From positions 4,428 through 68,427 of the forward strand of contig JBGUJH010000157.1 of NCBI GenBank assembly GCA_045113775.1: a DNA stretch of 64,000 bases. Reading direction: 5' to 3'. Source of the stretch: CAG-791 sp045113775. Lineage in GTDB: Bacteria > Bacillota > Clostridia > Lachnospirales > Lachnospiraceae. How positions within the stretch are numbered: the stretch's first letter is position 1; each line of letters opens with the position of its first letter. A program made the translations under genes and the position numbers. The notes under the pieces were generated by a model, which searched no databases, was not told where the DNA came from, and was given only the letters and a program-made list of their open reading frames with translations. This document shows, piece after piece, positions 16,137 to 24,374 of this stretch.

Positions 16137-16928
16137 ATGACCGGAACCGTCCCTGCATTATCTATTGTTTTCATGATCATCACCTGCGCGATCAGCTTTG
16201 GTGTGCCCATCGCGCTTTTCATCTACCTCCGCCTTGTCAAAAAAGCGGACATTTATCCGTTTTTTGCCGGATGTACCGTAATGCTGCTCTTTGCCTTCAT
16301 TTTGGAATCCGGAGCGCACAGCCTTGTGCTCTCCTCGCCGGCAGGTTCGGCTATCAAGAGCAATATCTGGCTGTACGCGATTTACGGAGGCTTCATGGCG
16401 GGACTCTTCGAAGAGACCGGGCGCTATCTGGCATTCAGCTTCGCCCTCAAAAAATACCGTGCCAAAAACGTGAATGCCCTTATGTACGGCGCCGGCCACG
16501 GCGGTTTTGAAGCTATGGCCATTGTCGGCCTTACCATGATCAACAATATCGTCTGGTCCATAATGATTAACAGCGGCCGCATCGCGGAGCTGACCGGATC
16601 TCTGACCGGCGACCAGCTGGCGCAGGCGCAGCAGTCGATCGGGCTTCTTATTTCGACGCCTTCCTACCAATTCCTACTGGGCGGCGTAGAGCGGCTCTTC
16701 GCCATCCTCCTGCATATCTCACTCTCTGTACTCGTGTGGTTTTCCGTCAAGTGGGAAGGCAAGCTGTATCTTTATCCTCTGGCCATCCTGTTCCACTTCG
16801 CTGTTGACGCGGCCGCTGCTCTTCTGTCGGGCCTGGGCGTTAACGTTGTCGTCATCGAGGCAGTCGTCGCTGTTCTCACCACCGCAGTTGCGTTCTTTGC
16901 CCGGCGCTTGTGGCGGGAGACGATGTAG
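16137..16928 (+). CDS. YhfC-family putative intramembrane metalloprotease
   Basis: The 263-aa protein starts at ATG 16137 after AAAGGAGG. It has about seven or eight membrane helices. Residues around 83 read GLFEETGRYLAF and around 119 GAGHGGFEAM, followed by FHFAVDAAAA near the C-terminus. The EExxR, HxxxE and HxxxD patterns are those of the YhfC/CPBP-like group, where Glu and His ligate a metal inside the membrane. The substrate is unknown. The gene is flanked on both sides by the 14-bp repeats and shares no operon. Confidence 0.8.
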   Translation: MTGTVPALSIVFMIITCAISFGVPIALFIYLRLVKKADIYPFFAGCTVMLLFAFILESGAHSLVLSSPAGSAIKSNIWLYAIYGGFMAGLFEETGRYLAFSFALKKYRAKNVNALMYGAGHGGFEAMAIVGLTMINNIVWSIMINSGRIAELTGSLTGDQLAQAQQSIGLLISTPSYQFLLGGVERLFAILLHISLSVLVWFSVKWEGKLYLYPLAILFHFAVDAAAALLSGLGVNVVVIEAVVAVLTTAVAFFARRLWRETM

Positions 16929-16937
16929 AACGACAAT

Positions 16938-17000
16938 CGACCTCTGGGGGACAATCGACCTCTGGGGTATCTTGTCGCCCTAAAACCACCCCAGAGGTCG
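16938..17000. repeat. Three repeat copies, two orientations
   Basis: Two copies read CGACCTCTGGGG (starts 16938 and 16956, 18 bp apart). One inverted copy, CACCCCAGAGGTCG, ends at 17000. Opposed copies could pair as a long hairpin between convergent genes. Confidence 0.9.
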
Positions 17001-17025
17001 CCTGACGCCTGAAACGAGGCAGCAC

Positions 17026-17066
17026 AAAAAAGAGGACAGCACCGCAAACGGTGCTGTCCTCTTTTC
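17026..17066. terminator. Bidirectional rho-independent terminator
   Basis: The stem AGAGGACAGCACCG/CGGTGCTGTCCTCT (17031-17062) is flanked by AAAAAA on the left and TTTTCC on the right, so it can serve both convergent genes. The 17067-17195 remainder shows nothing recognisable. Confidence 0.88.
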
Positions 17067-17195
17067 CAGACTGTCCTTAATATTATGCTATTTATCCTGA
17101 TCCAACCAAATTCAGAGCAAGTCAAGTCTGCCGACTCCCGGCACTATTTTCAATTTCAGGGTATTTCCTGCACTCAGCCAGAAAATTCTCTGTTC

Positions 17196-17651
17196 TCAGG
17201 ATTTTGACACAAATCCCATTGGAAGGGGTGGCAGGGTGCTCTGCTTTTTCGTGAAACTGAATAAGGAATCATACCCAAAAAAGCCATCCATTTCCATAAT
17301 CTTGTCTGACCGTATTTTCCATTCTTTGTATTCTTTCGCTCTTGCTTCCGCTAGTTCCCAGAACCCTTCGTCACCTTCTCCTATAATTGAGATCTCATCC
17401 GGAACCTTATATCCCCAACGCTTAAAAAAGTGTTGTTTCAGATGATCGTACCAAACCTCGGCTTCTGCAAATTTCCCGGCAACACATACCAGTTTGTTTT
17501 CCGAGTCAAAAAACCATGGATTAGCAAACTTCTCCGTGCAAAACTCCACCGGACAGCTGATTATGCTGAACTCAATGAATTCCCGAATAAGGGCATCATT
17601 AGCCCCCGGAACAATCTCAATTCTGTCTTCTGCCATCATCCAACAACCCAA
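17196..17651 (-). CDS. Unknown acidic protein divergent from an XRE regulator
   Basis: About 151 aa; no family is recognised. A TTG at 17651 lies 8 nt after GGAGG and is the best start; a TTG at 17657 is too close and the ATG at 17639 rather far. The sequence is soluble and rich in Glu, Phe and Trp (WYDHLKQHFFKRWGYKVP, then DEGFWELAEARAKEYKEW), with no membrane helix or signal peptide. Its minus-strand promoter TTGACA-16-TATAAT overlaps operator 2 of the XRE module, so it is almost certainly controlled by the neighbouring regulator. It might be an effector of a small stress or defence switch; that is speculation. Confidence 0.6.
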   Translation of the reverse strand: MGCWMMAEDRIEIVPGANDALIREFIEFSIISCPVEFCTEKFANPWFFDSENKLVCVAGKFAEAEVWYDHLKQHFFKRWGYKVPDEISIIGEGDEGFWELAEARAKEYKEWKIRSDKIMEMDGFFGYDSLFSFTKKQSTLPPLPMGFVSKS

Positions 17652-17673
17652 ATACAATACCTCCTTTTTTCAC

Positions 17674-17757
17674 TTGATAAAAATAATACCGCCTACTATA
17701 ATGTATCCATCGGATACTTTTCACTTCTTATTATAGTCTCCATTGGATACTTGTCAA
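17674..17757. promoter_or_regulatory. Face-to-face promoters with two XRE operators
   Basis: Plus promoter: TTGATA (17674-17679), 17-bp spacer, TATAAT (17697-17702). Minus promoter: TTGACA (17752-17757), 16 bp, TATAAT (17730-17735). Operators GTATCC-ATC-GGATAC (17703-17717) and GTCTCC-ATT-GGATAC (17736-17750) are 33 bp apart, about three helical turns. One lies just downstream of the plus -10 box, the other inside the minus core promoter. Confidence 0.85.
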
Positions 17758-17775
17758 CCCATTAAGGAGGTTTCT

Positions 17776-18138
17776 ATGGACATGACTCTATTACCTGACC
17801 GCTTAATTAAAATTCGTGAAGAACGCGGGCTCAACAAAGCCGAGGCTTCGCGGCTGCTCGGCCTTTCAAAAATGGGATACCTTCGTTATGAAACTGCAGT
17901 CCGAACGCCATCTTATCAGACCCTCGTTTTCATCGCCCAGAAGCTCAGGACTTCTCCGGAATACCTTGCCGGTCTCACTGACGACCCTTCTCCCCGGGAA
18001 TTGCTGATCTCCAGAGACTCCGATCCGGAATTATTTGACATTCTGTTAGACATTGCAGATAAGAACAGCAGTGCAAGAGACAGGCTTTTGGCTTATTATC
18101 GCGAGATCAAAAAATTGCCCCATCCACCTCTGGAGTGA
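17776..18138 (+). CDS. XRE-family transcriptional regulator
   Basis: The 120-aa protein starts at ATG 17776 after AAGGAGG. The N-terminal helix-turn-helix (LIKIREERGLNKAEASRLL, GYLRYETAVRTPSYQTLVFIAQKL) is typical Cro/C1 type and is followed by SPEYLAGLTDDPS and a short C-terminal helical region that may dimerise. It lies divergent from the unknown gene at 17196, with two matching palindromes in the shared promoter region, so autoregulation and control of the neighbour are likely. A strong terminator follows. Confidence 0.85.
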   Translation: MDMTLLPDRLIKIREERGLNKAEASRLLGLSKMGYLRYETAVRTPSYQTLVFIAQKLRTSPEYLAGLTDDPSPRELLISRDSDPELFDILLDIADKNSSARDRLLAYYREIKKLPHPPLE

Positions 18139-18157
18139 TTTTTCAGGATAGTTTCTC

Positions 18158-18205
18158 CAAAAAAGAAGTGCGCCGCCCTTACGGGTGACGCACTTCTTTT
18201 TTGCC
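18158..18205. terminator. Rho-independent terminator
   Basis: The stem AAGAAGTGCG/CGCACTTCTT has flanking A-run and T-run, so it works on either strand. Confidence 0.9.
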
Positions 18206-18215
18206 GTGAATAAAC

Positions 18216-18366
18216 TACCCCAGAGGTCGATTCGGGCAGGAATAAACTACCCCAGAGGTCGATTCGCCCCGCCTGGGAACAAACCGACCTCTGGGGTATC
18301 TTGTCTTGTCGCTGGTGGATAACCGACCTCTGGGGTAGTTTGTCTGTCCCCCCGACCTCTGGGGTA
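18216..18366. repeat. Five repeat copies arranged convergently
   Basis: Copies at 18216 and 18248 read TACCCCAGAGGTCG, while those at 18285, 18324 and 18353 read CGACCTCTGGGGTA. In each case the TACCCC form reads out from the 3' end of the nearer gene. The last copy runs into the stop codon of the helicase gene (GGGGTATCTCA). Confidence 0.92.
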
Positions 18367-18368
18367 TC

Positions 18369-20237
18369 TCACCCCTGCGAGATCAGCGCCCTGATATACT
18401 CCGCCAGATTCTTATCCTCACAGTAAATGAAGCAGCCTTTCTGCCCTCTGGTCAGCAGGGTCTTGTAAGTGTTTTTGATCAGAGTTTCCGCGACAGCGTC
18501 CGAAGCTGATCTGATACCGGAAGATTTGTCGTCCTTTGAGATCTTAGTCTGATCCGTCACTATTTTGCCCGATTCCGGGTCATAACGGAGGTCCATGCCG
18601 ATGAACACGCCCACATAATCGAACTCAAGCCCCTGGGCGGTGTGAATACAGCCAACCTGCTCAAAGGACTTTGGATTGATGGCCCAGATCTTGTCCTTTT
18701 CAAGGTTCCACTGCGCCCGGAAATCTCTCTCCAAGTAGATGTCGAAATCGCCGCGCTTGTGCTTGACATTCCAGTCATAGCAGTAGCCGGCAACCATTCG
18801 GGCCTTGTTGTTTTTGACGTTGATCCCGCGCAGGTCGCGGCGAAGGTCGTTGGGATCATCATATACTCTGAGGTCAAAATTCAGCTCGCTCAGATCTATA
18901 TCAACAGGCTCACCGATCTGAAGCATCTTGTCGAGGAATTGAATGTACTGGTCGCTGCCGTTGCACCGGAACTGAGAGTGGAGCACAGTCTCTTCGTTCA
19001 TGGTCACTTCACTGTTCAGCTCTGCTGCCCACTTCCTGATCTCCCTGACTGATCCAATGTCTTTGGTCGTGATCCTCTGGTCCTCATCGATCAAAAATAT
19101 TGTGAACTTCGAGGCATTTATGCACTCTTTGATCTGATTCTGTCCGTTCCAGTCGCCATACATTTTGGAAACGAGGCGGTGCGCCTCATCCACGATCAGG
19201 CAGTCGTAGAAATTCGGCGCCATATTGCAAAGCCCGAACGGGGAACGGAACAGCTGCTTGATGTTTACCTGCGCTTTCAGGTCGGATTTTGACAGCAGTC
19301 TCTGATAGGCCTCTCTCGGCGCGCTGTTCTTTGTGCAGTAACTTGCGTTATACCCTTTCTGAATAAATTCATTGAGAAGGTTCACTGCCAAAACAGACTT
19401 GCCTGTACCCGGTCCGCCTTGAATGATGACGCTTCGCTTTTTCATGTCTTTGAGACACTGGTTCATAAGTTTCCTGCATATATCAAAAGCAACCGCCTGG
19501 TCATCCAGCAGAATAAACTCCTCATTGCCCTTCATCAATGAGACCAGACAGTCCTGAAGAGCCTTTGACGGACGGATGCGGCCGTTGTCAATCTTATACA
19601 AAAGATCGCCGCCCGGCGATTTTTTGGCAATAAACTTCTTAATGAAGCTTCGAAACTTAAGCACCTGGCTCCTGTCAAACAGGGGCGCCTCGTCATACCA
19701 CAGTTTATAGATTTCATCGTCCAGCGGCTCTCTGTTGGACGGCGCGCAATTGTGAAGGTAGGCGCAGGGCTTGATTCCGATATCCTCGTCCTGGACCTGT
19801 TCCGAGGAATTCCTGATAAATGTGGCGTAAGCATACGCCTGATAGGAAGGGTGGTTGACAATCCGGTATCCGCCTCCCGTAAAAGCCCTGACACTGTGCT
19901 GCATGATATCATCGACTTTTTCCGCCTTATCCCACTGCTTCAGCTCCACGACGACCACATTGCTGCGGTCGTTTTGATCAGCACCAGCGATCATGAAATC
20001 CACGCGTTTTGAAGTCCTCGGGATTTGGTACTCGATCGCAATATCCGCGTCGCCCGGAATCTCCGGATCGTCGATCACCGAGCGCATAAACTGCAGGGAA
20101 TTCTGCCAGGCGTGGAACTCCGCTGCCTGTCCGCCGGAGATGTGCTTTTCCCTGAGGTTTCTGAGAATAATGTCGGAAATCCGGTTCAGAATCACGTCAT
20201 CGTTGAATTGTGTCTTTGTTGCGCTGTATACGATCAT
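18369..20237 (-). CDS. DUF2075 DNA/RNA helicase with N-terminal nuclease-like domain
   Basis: The 622-aa protein has an N-terminal region with a PD-(D/E)xK-like pattern (TSKRVDFMIAG, then NVVVVELKQWDKAE near residue 100). A P-loop ATPase follows: Walker A VIIQGGPGTGKSVLAVNLL near 270, Walker B DCLIVDEAHRLV near 347, and late motifs VGCIHTAQGLEFDYVGVFIG and KNTYKTLLTRGQKGCF typical of superfamily 1 helicases. DUF2075 proteins occur in defence islands and restriction-type loci, but the function here is not established. It is a solitary gene bounded on both sides by the 14-bp repeats. The start ATG follows GGAGACATCAA. Confidence 0.85.
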   Translation of the reverse strand: MIVYSATKTQFNDDVILNRISDIILRNLREKHISGGQAAEFHAWQNSLQFMRSVIDDPEIPGDADIAIEYQIPRTSKRVDFMIAGADQNDRSNVVVVELKQWDKAEKVDDIMQHSVRAFTGGGYRIVNHPSYQAYAYATFIRNSSEQVQDEDIGIKPCAYLHNCAPSNREPLDDEIYKLWYDEAPLFDRSQVLKFRSFIKKFIAKKSPGGDLLYKIDNGRIRPSKALQDCLVSLMKGNEEFILLDDQAVAFDICRKLMNQCLKDMKKRSVIIQGGPGTGKSVLAVNLLNEFIQKGYNASYCTKNSAPREAYQRLLSKSDLKAQVNIKQLFRSPFGLCNMAPNFYDCLIVDEAHRLVSKMYGDWNGQNQIKECINASKFTIFLIDEDQRITTKDIGSVREIRKWAAELNSEVTMNEETVLHSQFRCNGSDQYIQFLDKMLQIGEPVDIDLSELNFDLRVYDDPNDLRRDLRGINVKNNKARMVAGYCYDWNVKHKRGDFDIYLERDFRAQWNLEKDKIWAINPKSFEQVGCIHTAQGLEFDYVGVFIGMDLRYDPESGKIVTDQTKISKDDKSSGIRSASDAVAETLIKNTYKTLLTRGQKGCFIYCEDKNLAEYIRALISQG

Positions 20238-20245
20238 TTGATGTC

Positions 20246-20375
20246 TCCTCTGGCGTGTGTTCGTTCGACCTCTGGGGTGCCGTTCGACCTCTGGGGTAGT
20301 TTGCTCGGTGGGGGCGAGCCCGACCTCTGGGGTAGTTAAGTTCCTCTGGCGTGTGTTCGTTCGACCTCTGGGGTA
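20246..20375. repeat. Four repeat copies plus exact 33-bp duplication
   Basis: Copies begin at 20266, 20285, 20321 and 20362. The 33-bp block 20246-20278 (TCCTCTGGCGTGTGTTCG plus a repeat core) recurs exactly at 20342-20374, so unique flanking DNA was copied with the repeat. The last copy supplies the region of the TAA stop of the hydrolase gene (20378). Confidence 0.92.
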
Positions 20376-20377
20376 GT

Positions 20378-21214
20378 TTAGTTCAGATCCTCAATCCATG
20401 AAAAGAACTTATCCAGCCCCTTATTCTCGTCTCTGGTCTCCAAAAACATCCCCGCCGTGTACCAGGAATGCGTATTCTTCTTATCTGTTACGCTGTATAG
20501 TTCGCAGACATTACCCAGTTCTCTCGCTCTTTTGGCAAAATTCTCTGCGCATGCAAAATCAATCAGCCCGTCATGTCTGCTCTGAATCAGCAACATAGGA
20601 ATATGGCTTTTCCCCATCAGCGCTGCCGGCTCGCCGTTACGCCTGTTATAGCCTTTCTTAAAAAGCTGATCCAACAGCAGTCTGAGCATCATTGATTGAT
20701 CGTCCCTGAAACTGTATGGTCCGCCGGAACCTATAAATCCGATAATATTTGACACGTCAACTTTGTACTTTTCCTGAACTTTTCGGCTGTAGCACATAAT
20801 CGACATCAGATGCGCCCCGGCCGATGGTCCTGCCGCGACGACCTTTGATACATCGTGCCCGTTCTCTTTCAGATAGCTGACTGCGGAATTATATGCCGCA
20901 CAGACATCCTTGATCTGGCAAGGATATTTGTATTTCGGAGACAGTCTGTAGCCCAGAGAAACAAAGCAGTATCCTTGATCGCAGACGCACTGTCCTACAA
21001 AATCAAAGAACTTTGGGTTGCCTGCATTCCAGCCGCCGCCGTGAGCCCAGACTATTATTTTGTCACTCATGACTTTTGTGGGCTCATAGTAAAGAAAATA
21101 TTGCTCCTTATTCCTTCCGTAGGGAATCTTTACGGGCCGGTACTTTCTTTTTATTTGGAACATCTTCCTGTACAGCCCGAAATAACTCAGGCTTTCCCGC
21201 ATTAAATCATTCAT
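20378..21214 (-). CDS. Alpha/beta hydrolase (esterase/BD-FAE-like)
   Basis: 278 aa from the ATG at 21214, preceded by GGGAGGTC. The fold signatures are IIVWAHGGGWNAGNPKFFDF (oxyanion HGGG, near residue 74), AAGPSAGAHLMSIM with the nucleophile Ser in GPSAG, the acid region LLIQSRHDGLIDF and a C-terminal THSWY histidine. It likely hydrolyses an ester. The upstream frame stays open through repeat sequence into a truncated metallo-hydrolase, but the internal ribosome binding site supports separate translation. Its stop codon abuts a repeat copy. Confidence 0.8.
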   Translation of the reverse strand: MNDLMRESLSYFGLYRKMFQIKRKYRPVKIPYGRNKEQYFLYYEPTKVMSDKIIVWAHGGGWNAGNPKFFDFVGQCVCDQGYCFVSLGYRLSPKYKYPCQIKDVCAAYNSAVSYLKENGHDVSKVVAAGPSAGAHLMSIMCYSRKVQEKYKVDVSNIIGFIGSGGPYSFRDDQSMMLRLLLDQLFKKGYNRRNGEPAALMGKSHIPMLLIQSRHDGLIDFACAENFAKRARELGNVCELYSVTDKKNTHSWYTAGMFLETRDENKGLDKFFSWIEDLN

Positions 21215-21718
21215 TCGGCCTGACCTCCCTTGCCTTGTTCGACCTCTGGGGTAACTTGCTCCTCTGGGGTGACTTGCTCCGTCCTCTGGGGTAACTTGCT
21301 CCCTCCCCCGCTCGACCTCTGGGGTTATTTTCTCTCCTCCTGTATATTCCCTGCGGATTGTCGGATCGCTGTTCAGGAACTCTCGCACTTTGGCCGGCTC
21401 TCTGCTCATTTCCCGGCTAATCTGAACAAGCTTCGCGTTCGTCTCCGGTCTGGCCATAGTCTTCCCATTTACTGCGTGCATCCCATATGTATGATCCCAA
21501 TGCCAGTGCGTGATTACCGTAATTTCCGGAAGAGGAAGTTCCTCTTCCCGGATTTCATCGTAGAATTCTTCCACATGCGCGGAGGAATGGCCGGCATCTA
21601 CCGCCAGCGCCACCTTTGCGCCGCATATGTAACCGAGATTCGGGCGATCTTTTGCCGAGTTAAACGGAAAGATCCACACATGTTCGCTGATTCTCTGCAG
21701 TCTCACTTTTTTGCTCAC
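21215..21718 (-). pseudogene. Truncated MBL-fold metallo-hydrolase joined in frame to repeat array
   Basis: About 128 residues of a metallo-beta-lactamase-fold protein are present, including the zinc motif THWHWDHTYGMH near residue 70, but the C-terminal half with the remaining metal ligands is missing. The sequence changes abruptly after IRREYTGG into repeat-encoded residues (ITPEVE, VTPEDG, PRGASYPRGR) and runs in frame into the hydrolase at 21214. A 3' deletion with endpoints in the repeats explains this best. A 446-aa fusion product is possible but unlikely to be active as a hydrolase of the MBL class. It starts at ATG 21718. Confidence 0.75.
21239..21330. repeat. Repeat array inside an open reading frame
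   Basis: Four variants: CGACCTCTGGGGTAACTTGC at 21240, CCTCTGGGGTGACTTGC, CCTCTGGGGTAACTTGC, and CGACCTCTGGGGTTATTT at 21313. They replace the 3' half of the MBL gene and keep the reading frame. Confidence 0.9.
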
Positions 21719-21741
21719 CTTCTGCCCTCCCTATGACAAGC

Positions 21742-21806
21742 TACCCCAGAGGTCACCTTACCCCAGAGGTCGACCCGCCTCCGACGACAAACCACCCCAG
21801 AGGTTA
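21742..21806. repeat. Three repeat copies
   Basis: TACCCCAGAGGTCA (21742), TACCCCAGAGGTCG (21759, 17 bp later) and a diverged copy near 21793 lie in the 98-bp gap between the MATE gene stop and the MBL remnant start. Confidence 0.9.
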
Positions 21807-21816
21807 CCCCCGACCG

Positions 21817-23223
21817 TCACACCATCGCCTTTCTCATCCACTCTCCTCGGTAAAGCCGAACCAGAAAAATCAAGCCGCGAAAACACAGCTCCAAGGCCAT
21901 CGCCGTCCAATATCCTCGCAAACCCATGCGGGGAACCAGAAACAGCGCCATCGAAATTCGTACACACCACATGCTGACCAAATTCATGATGCTCGGCCGC
22001 AGTGTATCACCCGCTCCCCGGAATACGCCCGCGCAGCAGATTGAAGCGCCGTAAAGCGGTTCCGCGGCCAGCTCCAGCCGCAGCGCTTCCGTTCCGAGCG
22101 CCGCTACTTCCGCGCTGCTGGTCAACAGCGAGAACACGATCGGCGCACAGACAAACATAATCGCTCCTGTCAGCCCCATGAGTACCATTCCCAGATAAAC
22201 TGACACGCGAGAGAAGCTTTTGGTCAAGTCGCGCCGCCCCGCTCCTATCGTCTGTCCGATGATTGCCGTCGCCGCCGCCCCAATTCCATACCCCGGCATG
22301 TAGCATAAGCTTTCCGCTGTGATCGCCAGCGAATTAGCCGCTATCGCCACGGTACCCAGTCCCGCAACGATCTTGGTACCCGCTACATAGGCACTGCACA
22401 TAAAAATCTGGTCAAAAGATAGCGGAATCCCTATTTGGGCAGCAGTTAAAATATTTCGGCCGTTCCATTTCCAGCTTCCTTTTGTCGTTAATGAAATTCT
22501 CTTATTCTTTGTCCCCAGCATATATAGAGCGACAAGCGAAATGATAATCTCAGAGAGCGTTGTAGCAAGCGCTGCGCCTACTACCTTAAGCCCGGCGCCC
22601 GGGATCACGATCGGCACTCCGAAAACCGCAGTCGTTCTCGCCGGAAAAATCATTAGCATATTCAAGACAACATCCAAAAAACATACGACTGCCGACAGTA
22701 TGCTCGGAGTCTTCATGTCCCCTGTGCTCTGCATCGTCCCGTTCGACAGCTGGCGAAGGAGCACAAACGGCACCGCCAGCGTATAAACCCGAAAATACGC
22801 AGAGGCATTTCTCAGGATTGCTTCCTCTCCGCCCAGCCACCTCGGCACGGAGTCGCTCACCAGTAAGCACACTGCGCTGATCAAAATACCGATCACCACC
22901 ACCGTTTTTATACCTTGCCGAAGGACATGCTCCGCTTCGCGGTCGCGCCTGGCGCCGATCAACTGTGCGATCTGCACATAAAACCCGGCCGAAATTCCGA
23001 TGCAGCTCCCGCCGATCAGCCACGTCGTGGAGGAAACCAGCCCTATAGATGCTGTTGCCTCGGCACCAAGGCTTCCGACCATTCCGGCATCAATATACTG
23101 CATTGCAATCGTTGTCAGCTGTGCCAGGATTGCCGGGAGGCTCAAGCTGAGAACAAGGCGGACTTTTTCCGACCGGCTCACATTCTTTTTTGTCAAAATG
23201 CTTTCAAGGCTGTTATTCTTCAT
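21817..23223 (-). CDS. MATE-family multidrug/Na+ antiporter
   Basis: The 468-aa protein has 12 predicted helices in two repeated halves. MATE signatures include ALPAILAQLTTIAMQYID near residue 30, GALGAEATASIG-like SLGAEATASIGLV, and FRGAGDTLRPSIM (with G..GDT) in the second half; the first half has NGTMQSTGDMKTP. Such pumps export cationic drugs or metabolites using Na+ or H+. The ATG at 23223 has only a weak AGGA upstream, and the 149-bp gap before it is filled with repeat units. Confidence 0.9.
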   Translation of the reverse strand: MKNNSLESILTKKNVSRSEKVRLVLSLSLPAILAQLTTIAMQYIDAGMVGSLGAEATASIGLVSSTTWLIGGSCIGISAGFYVQIAQLIGARRDREAEHVLRQGIKTVVVIGILISAVCLLVSDSVPRWLGGEEAILRNASAYFRVYTLAVPFVLLRQLSNGTMQSTGDMKTPSILSAVVCFLDVVLNMLMIFPARTTAVFGVPIVIPGAGLKVVGAALATTLSEIIISLVALYMLGTKNKRISLTTKGSWKWNGRNILTAAQIGIPLSFDQIFMCSAYVAGTKIVAGLGTVAIAANSLAITAESLCYMPGYGIGAAATAIIGQTIGAGRRDLTKSFSRVSVYLGMVLMGLTGAIMFVCAPIVFSLLTSSAEVAALGTEALRLELAAEPLYGASICCAGVFRGAGDTLRPSIMNLVSMWCVRISMALFLVPRMGLRGYWTAMALELCFRGLIFLVRLYRGEWMRKAMV

Positions 23224-23229
23224 TTCCTA

Positions 23230-23371
23230 AAATGAGCGACCTCAAATGAGCGACCTCTGGGGTAGTTTGTCTGAAATGAGCGACCTCTGGGGTAGTTTGT
23301 CTGTGGGGTATCTCGACCTCTGGGGTATCTGTCGACCTCTGGGGTATCTCGACCTCTGGGGTAGTTGTCTG
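23230..23371. repeat. Repeat array with flank-including tandem duplications
   Basis: The word AAATGAGCGACCTC occurs three times (from 23230, 23244 and 23274), twice followed by TGGGGTAGTTTGTCTG. Three more cores follow near 23313, 23332 and 23350. Flanking bases next to the MATE start codon have been copied together with the repeat. Confidence 0.92.
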
Positions 23372-23782
23372 TCAGATAATAATCCCGTCCAGGTGGTCCA
23401 CCTCATGCTGTATGATCTGTGCTGTCCAACCACTGTATTTCTGTCTTCTCTTCTTCCAGCCTGCGTCAAAATATTCAACTTCGATATTTTGGTAACGGGT
23501 TGTTTTGCGGATTCCTTCCAGCGACAAGCATCCTTCTTCCGTCTCGTAGGGCGTGTCTTTGCGGACGATCACAGGGTTATACATCACAACATTCATTATT
23601 CCCATATTTACAATAATGATCCTCTTTCGTACGCCAATCATATTTGCTGCCATCCCAACACAGCGATTCTGGTTAGCCCGCAGCGTATCCTGCAAATCCT
23701 GTCCTACCTGAATGTCCCGGGGCTGTGCAGGCACGGACTTTTGTCCCAGGAAGAAAACGTCCCTCACTATCTTCTGAATCAT
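23372..23782 (-). CDS. def: Peptide deformylase
   Basis: 136 aa from the ATG at 23782, with GGAGGAG upstream. The three PDF motifs are present in order: GMAANMIG (normally GxGxAAxQ; here the Gln is replaced), EGCLSLEG with the metal-binding Cys, and QHEVDHLDG with the HExxH-type histidines. It removes the formyl group from nascent proteins using a metal ion. The substitution in motif 1 fits the shorter Clostridia paralogue type. The stop codon touches the repeat array. It probably shares a transcript with the GNAT gene 33 bp upstream. Confidence 0.88.
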   Translation of the reverse strand: MIQKIVRDVFFLGQKSVPAQPRDIQVGQDLQDTLRANQNRCVGMAANMIGVRKRIIIVNMGIMNVVMYNPVIVRKDTPYETEEGCLSLEGIRKTTRYQNIEVEYFDAGWKKRRQKYSGWTAQIIQHEVDHLDGIII

Positions 23783-23815
23783 TATTTCTCCTCCGAATGA
23801 CAATTCCTTCTAAGC

Positions 23816-24337
23816 TCAAATGACATACTCATATATGCCAAAATCCGCATTACCTGTGTTCTCGTAATACATTTGCACAGAACCGACATACTGGAATCCG
23901 CACCGCAAATAGAGCTTTTTTGCCGCTTCATTCCCTTTGAGCACATCCAGACGCAGTCCTTTTGCCCCCGACTTTTTGGCTATTTTTATTGCTTCTTCCA
24001 CCATCATTTTTCCGATTCCCCTGCCGCTGTAGTCCGGATGAACACCGAGTGCATGGATTACCAGAACTTCTGCACCTGTCAATGGCGTCTGTTTCCCTAG
24101 ATTTCGGTATCCCTCGTTGCAGTCGTGATTTACGACCATTGCTGCAGCTATGCGGGAATCGTCGGAGCATAAATACAATTCGCCATCGTTCAGGGATGAC
24201 TTCAGGAATTCAGGTGCGGGATAAACATCTTTAATCCATGTAATTATCTGTTTCCGTTCTTGCATACCGTCGATTAGTGAGTGGTAAAAGGCTCTGATCG
24301 TTTCAAAGTCGTCGGGACATGCTTGTATAATTCTCAT
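23816..24337 (-). CDS. GNAT-family N-acetyltransferase
   Basis: The 173-aa protein starts with MRIIQACPDDFETIRAFYHSL. The acetyl-CoA binding motif A is VLVIHALGVHPDYSGRGIGKMMVEEAIKIA (Q/RxxGxG/A as SGRGIG), and GLRLDVLKGNEAAKKLYLRCGF is motif B. The substrate is not deducible. A GGAGCGAAG site precedes the ATG. Its stop lies 33 bp upstream of the deformylase start, so the two are probably cotranscribed; acetyltransferase-deformylase pairing suggests, but does not prove, N-terminal protein processing. Confidence 0.85.
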   Translation of the reverse strand: MRIIQACPDDFETIRAFYHSLIDGMQERKQIITWIKDVYPAPEFLKSSLNDGELYLCSDDSRIAAAMVVNHDCNEGYRNLGKQTPLTGAEVLVIHALGVHPDYSGRGIGKMMVEEAIKIAKKSGAKGLRLDVLKGNEAAKKLYLRCGFQYVGSVQMYYENTGNADFGIYEYVI

Positions 24338-24374
24338 CTTCGCTCCAGGTTCTTAATATTTTGGTTCTATAGTT

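Noticed and set aside
15422..16222. Long minus-strand frames rich in PRGRDTPEV-like residues
   Set aside because: They are translations of the repeat array read through the LysR gene; no start signals or family.
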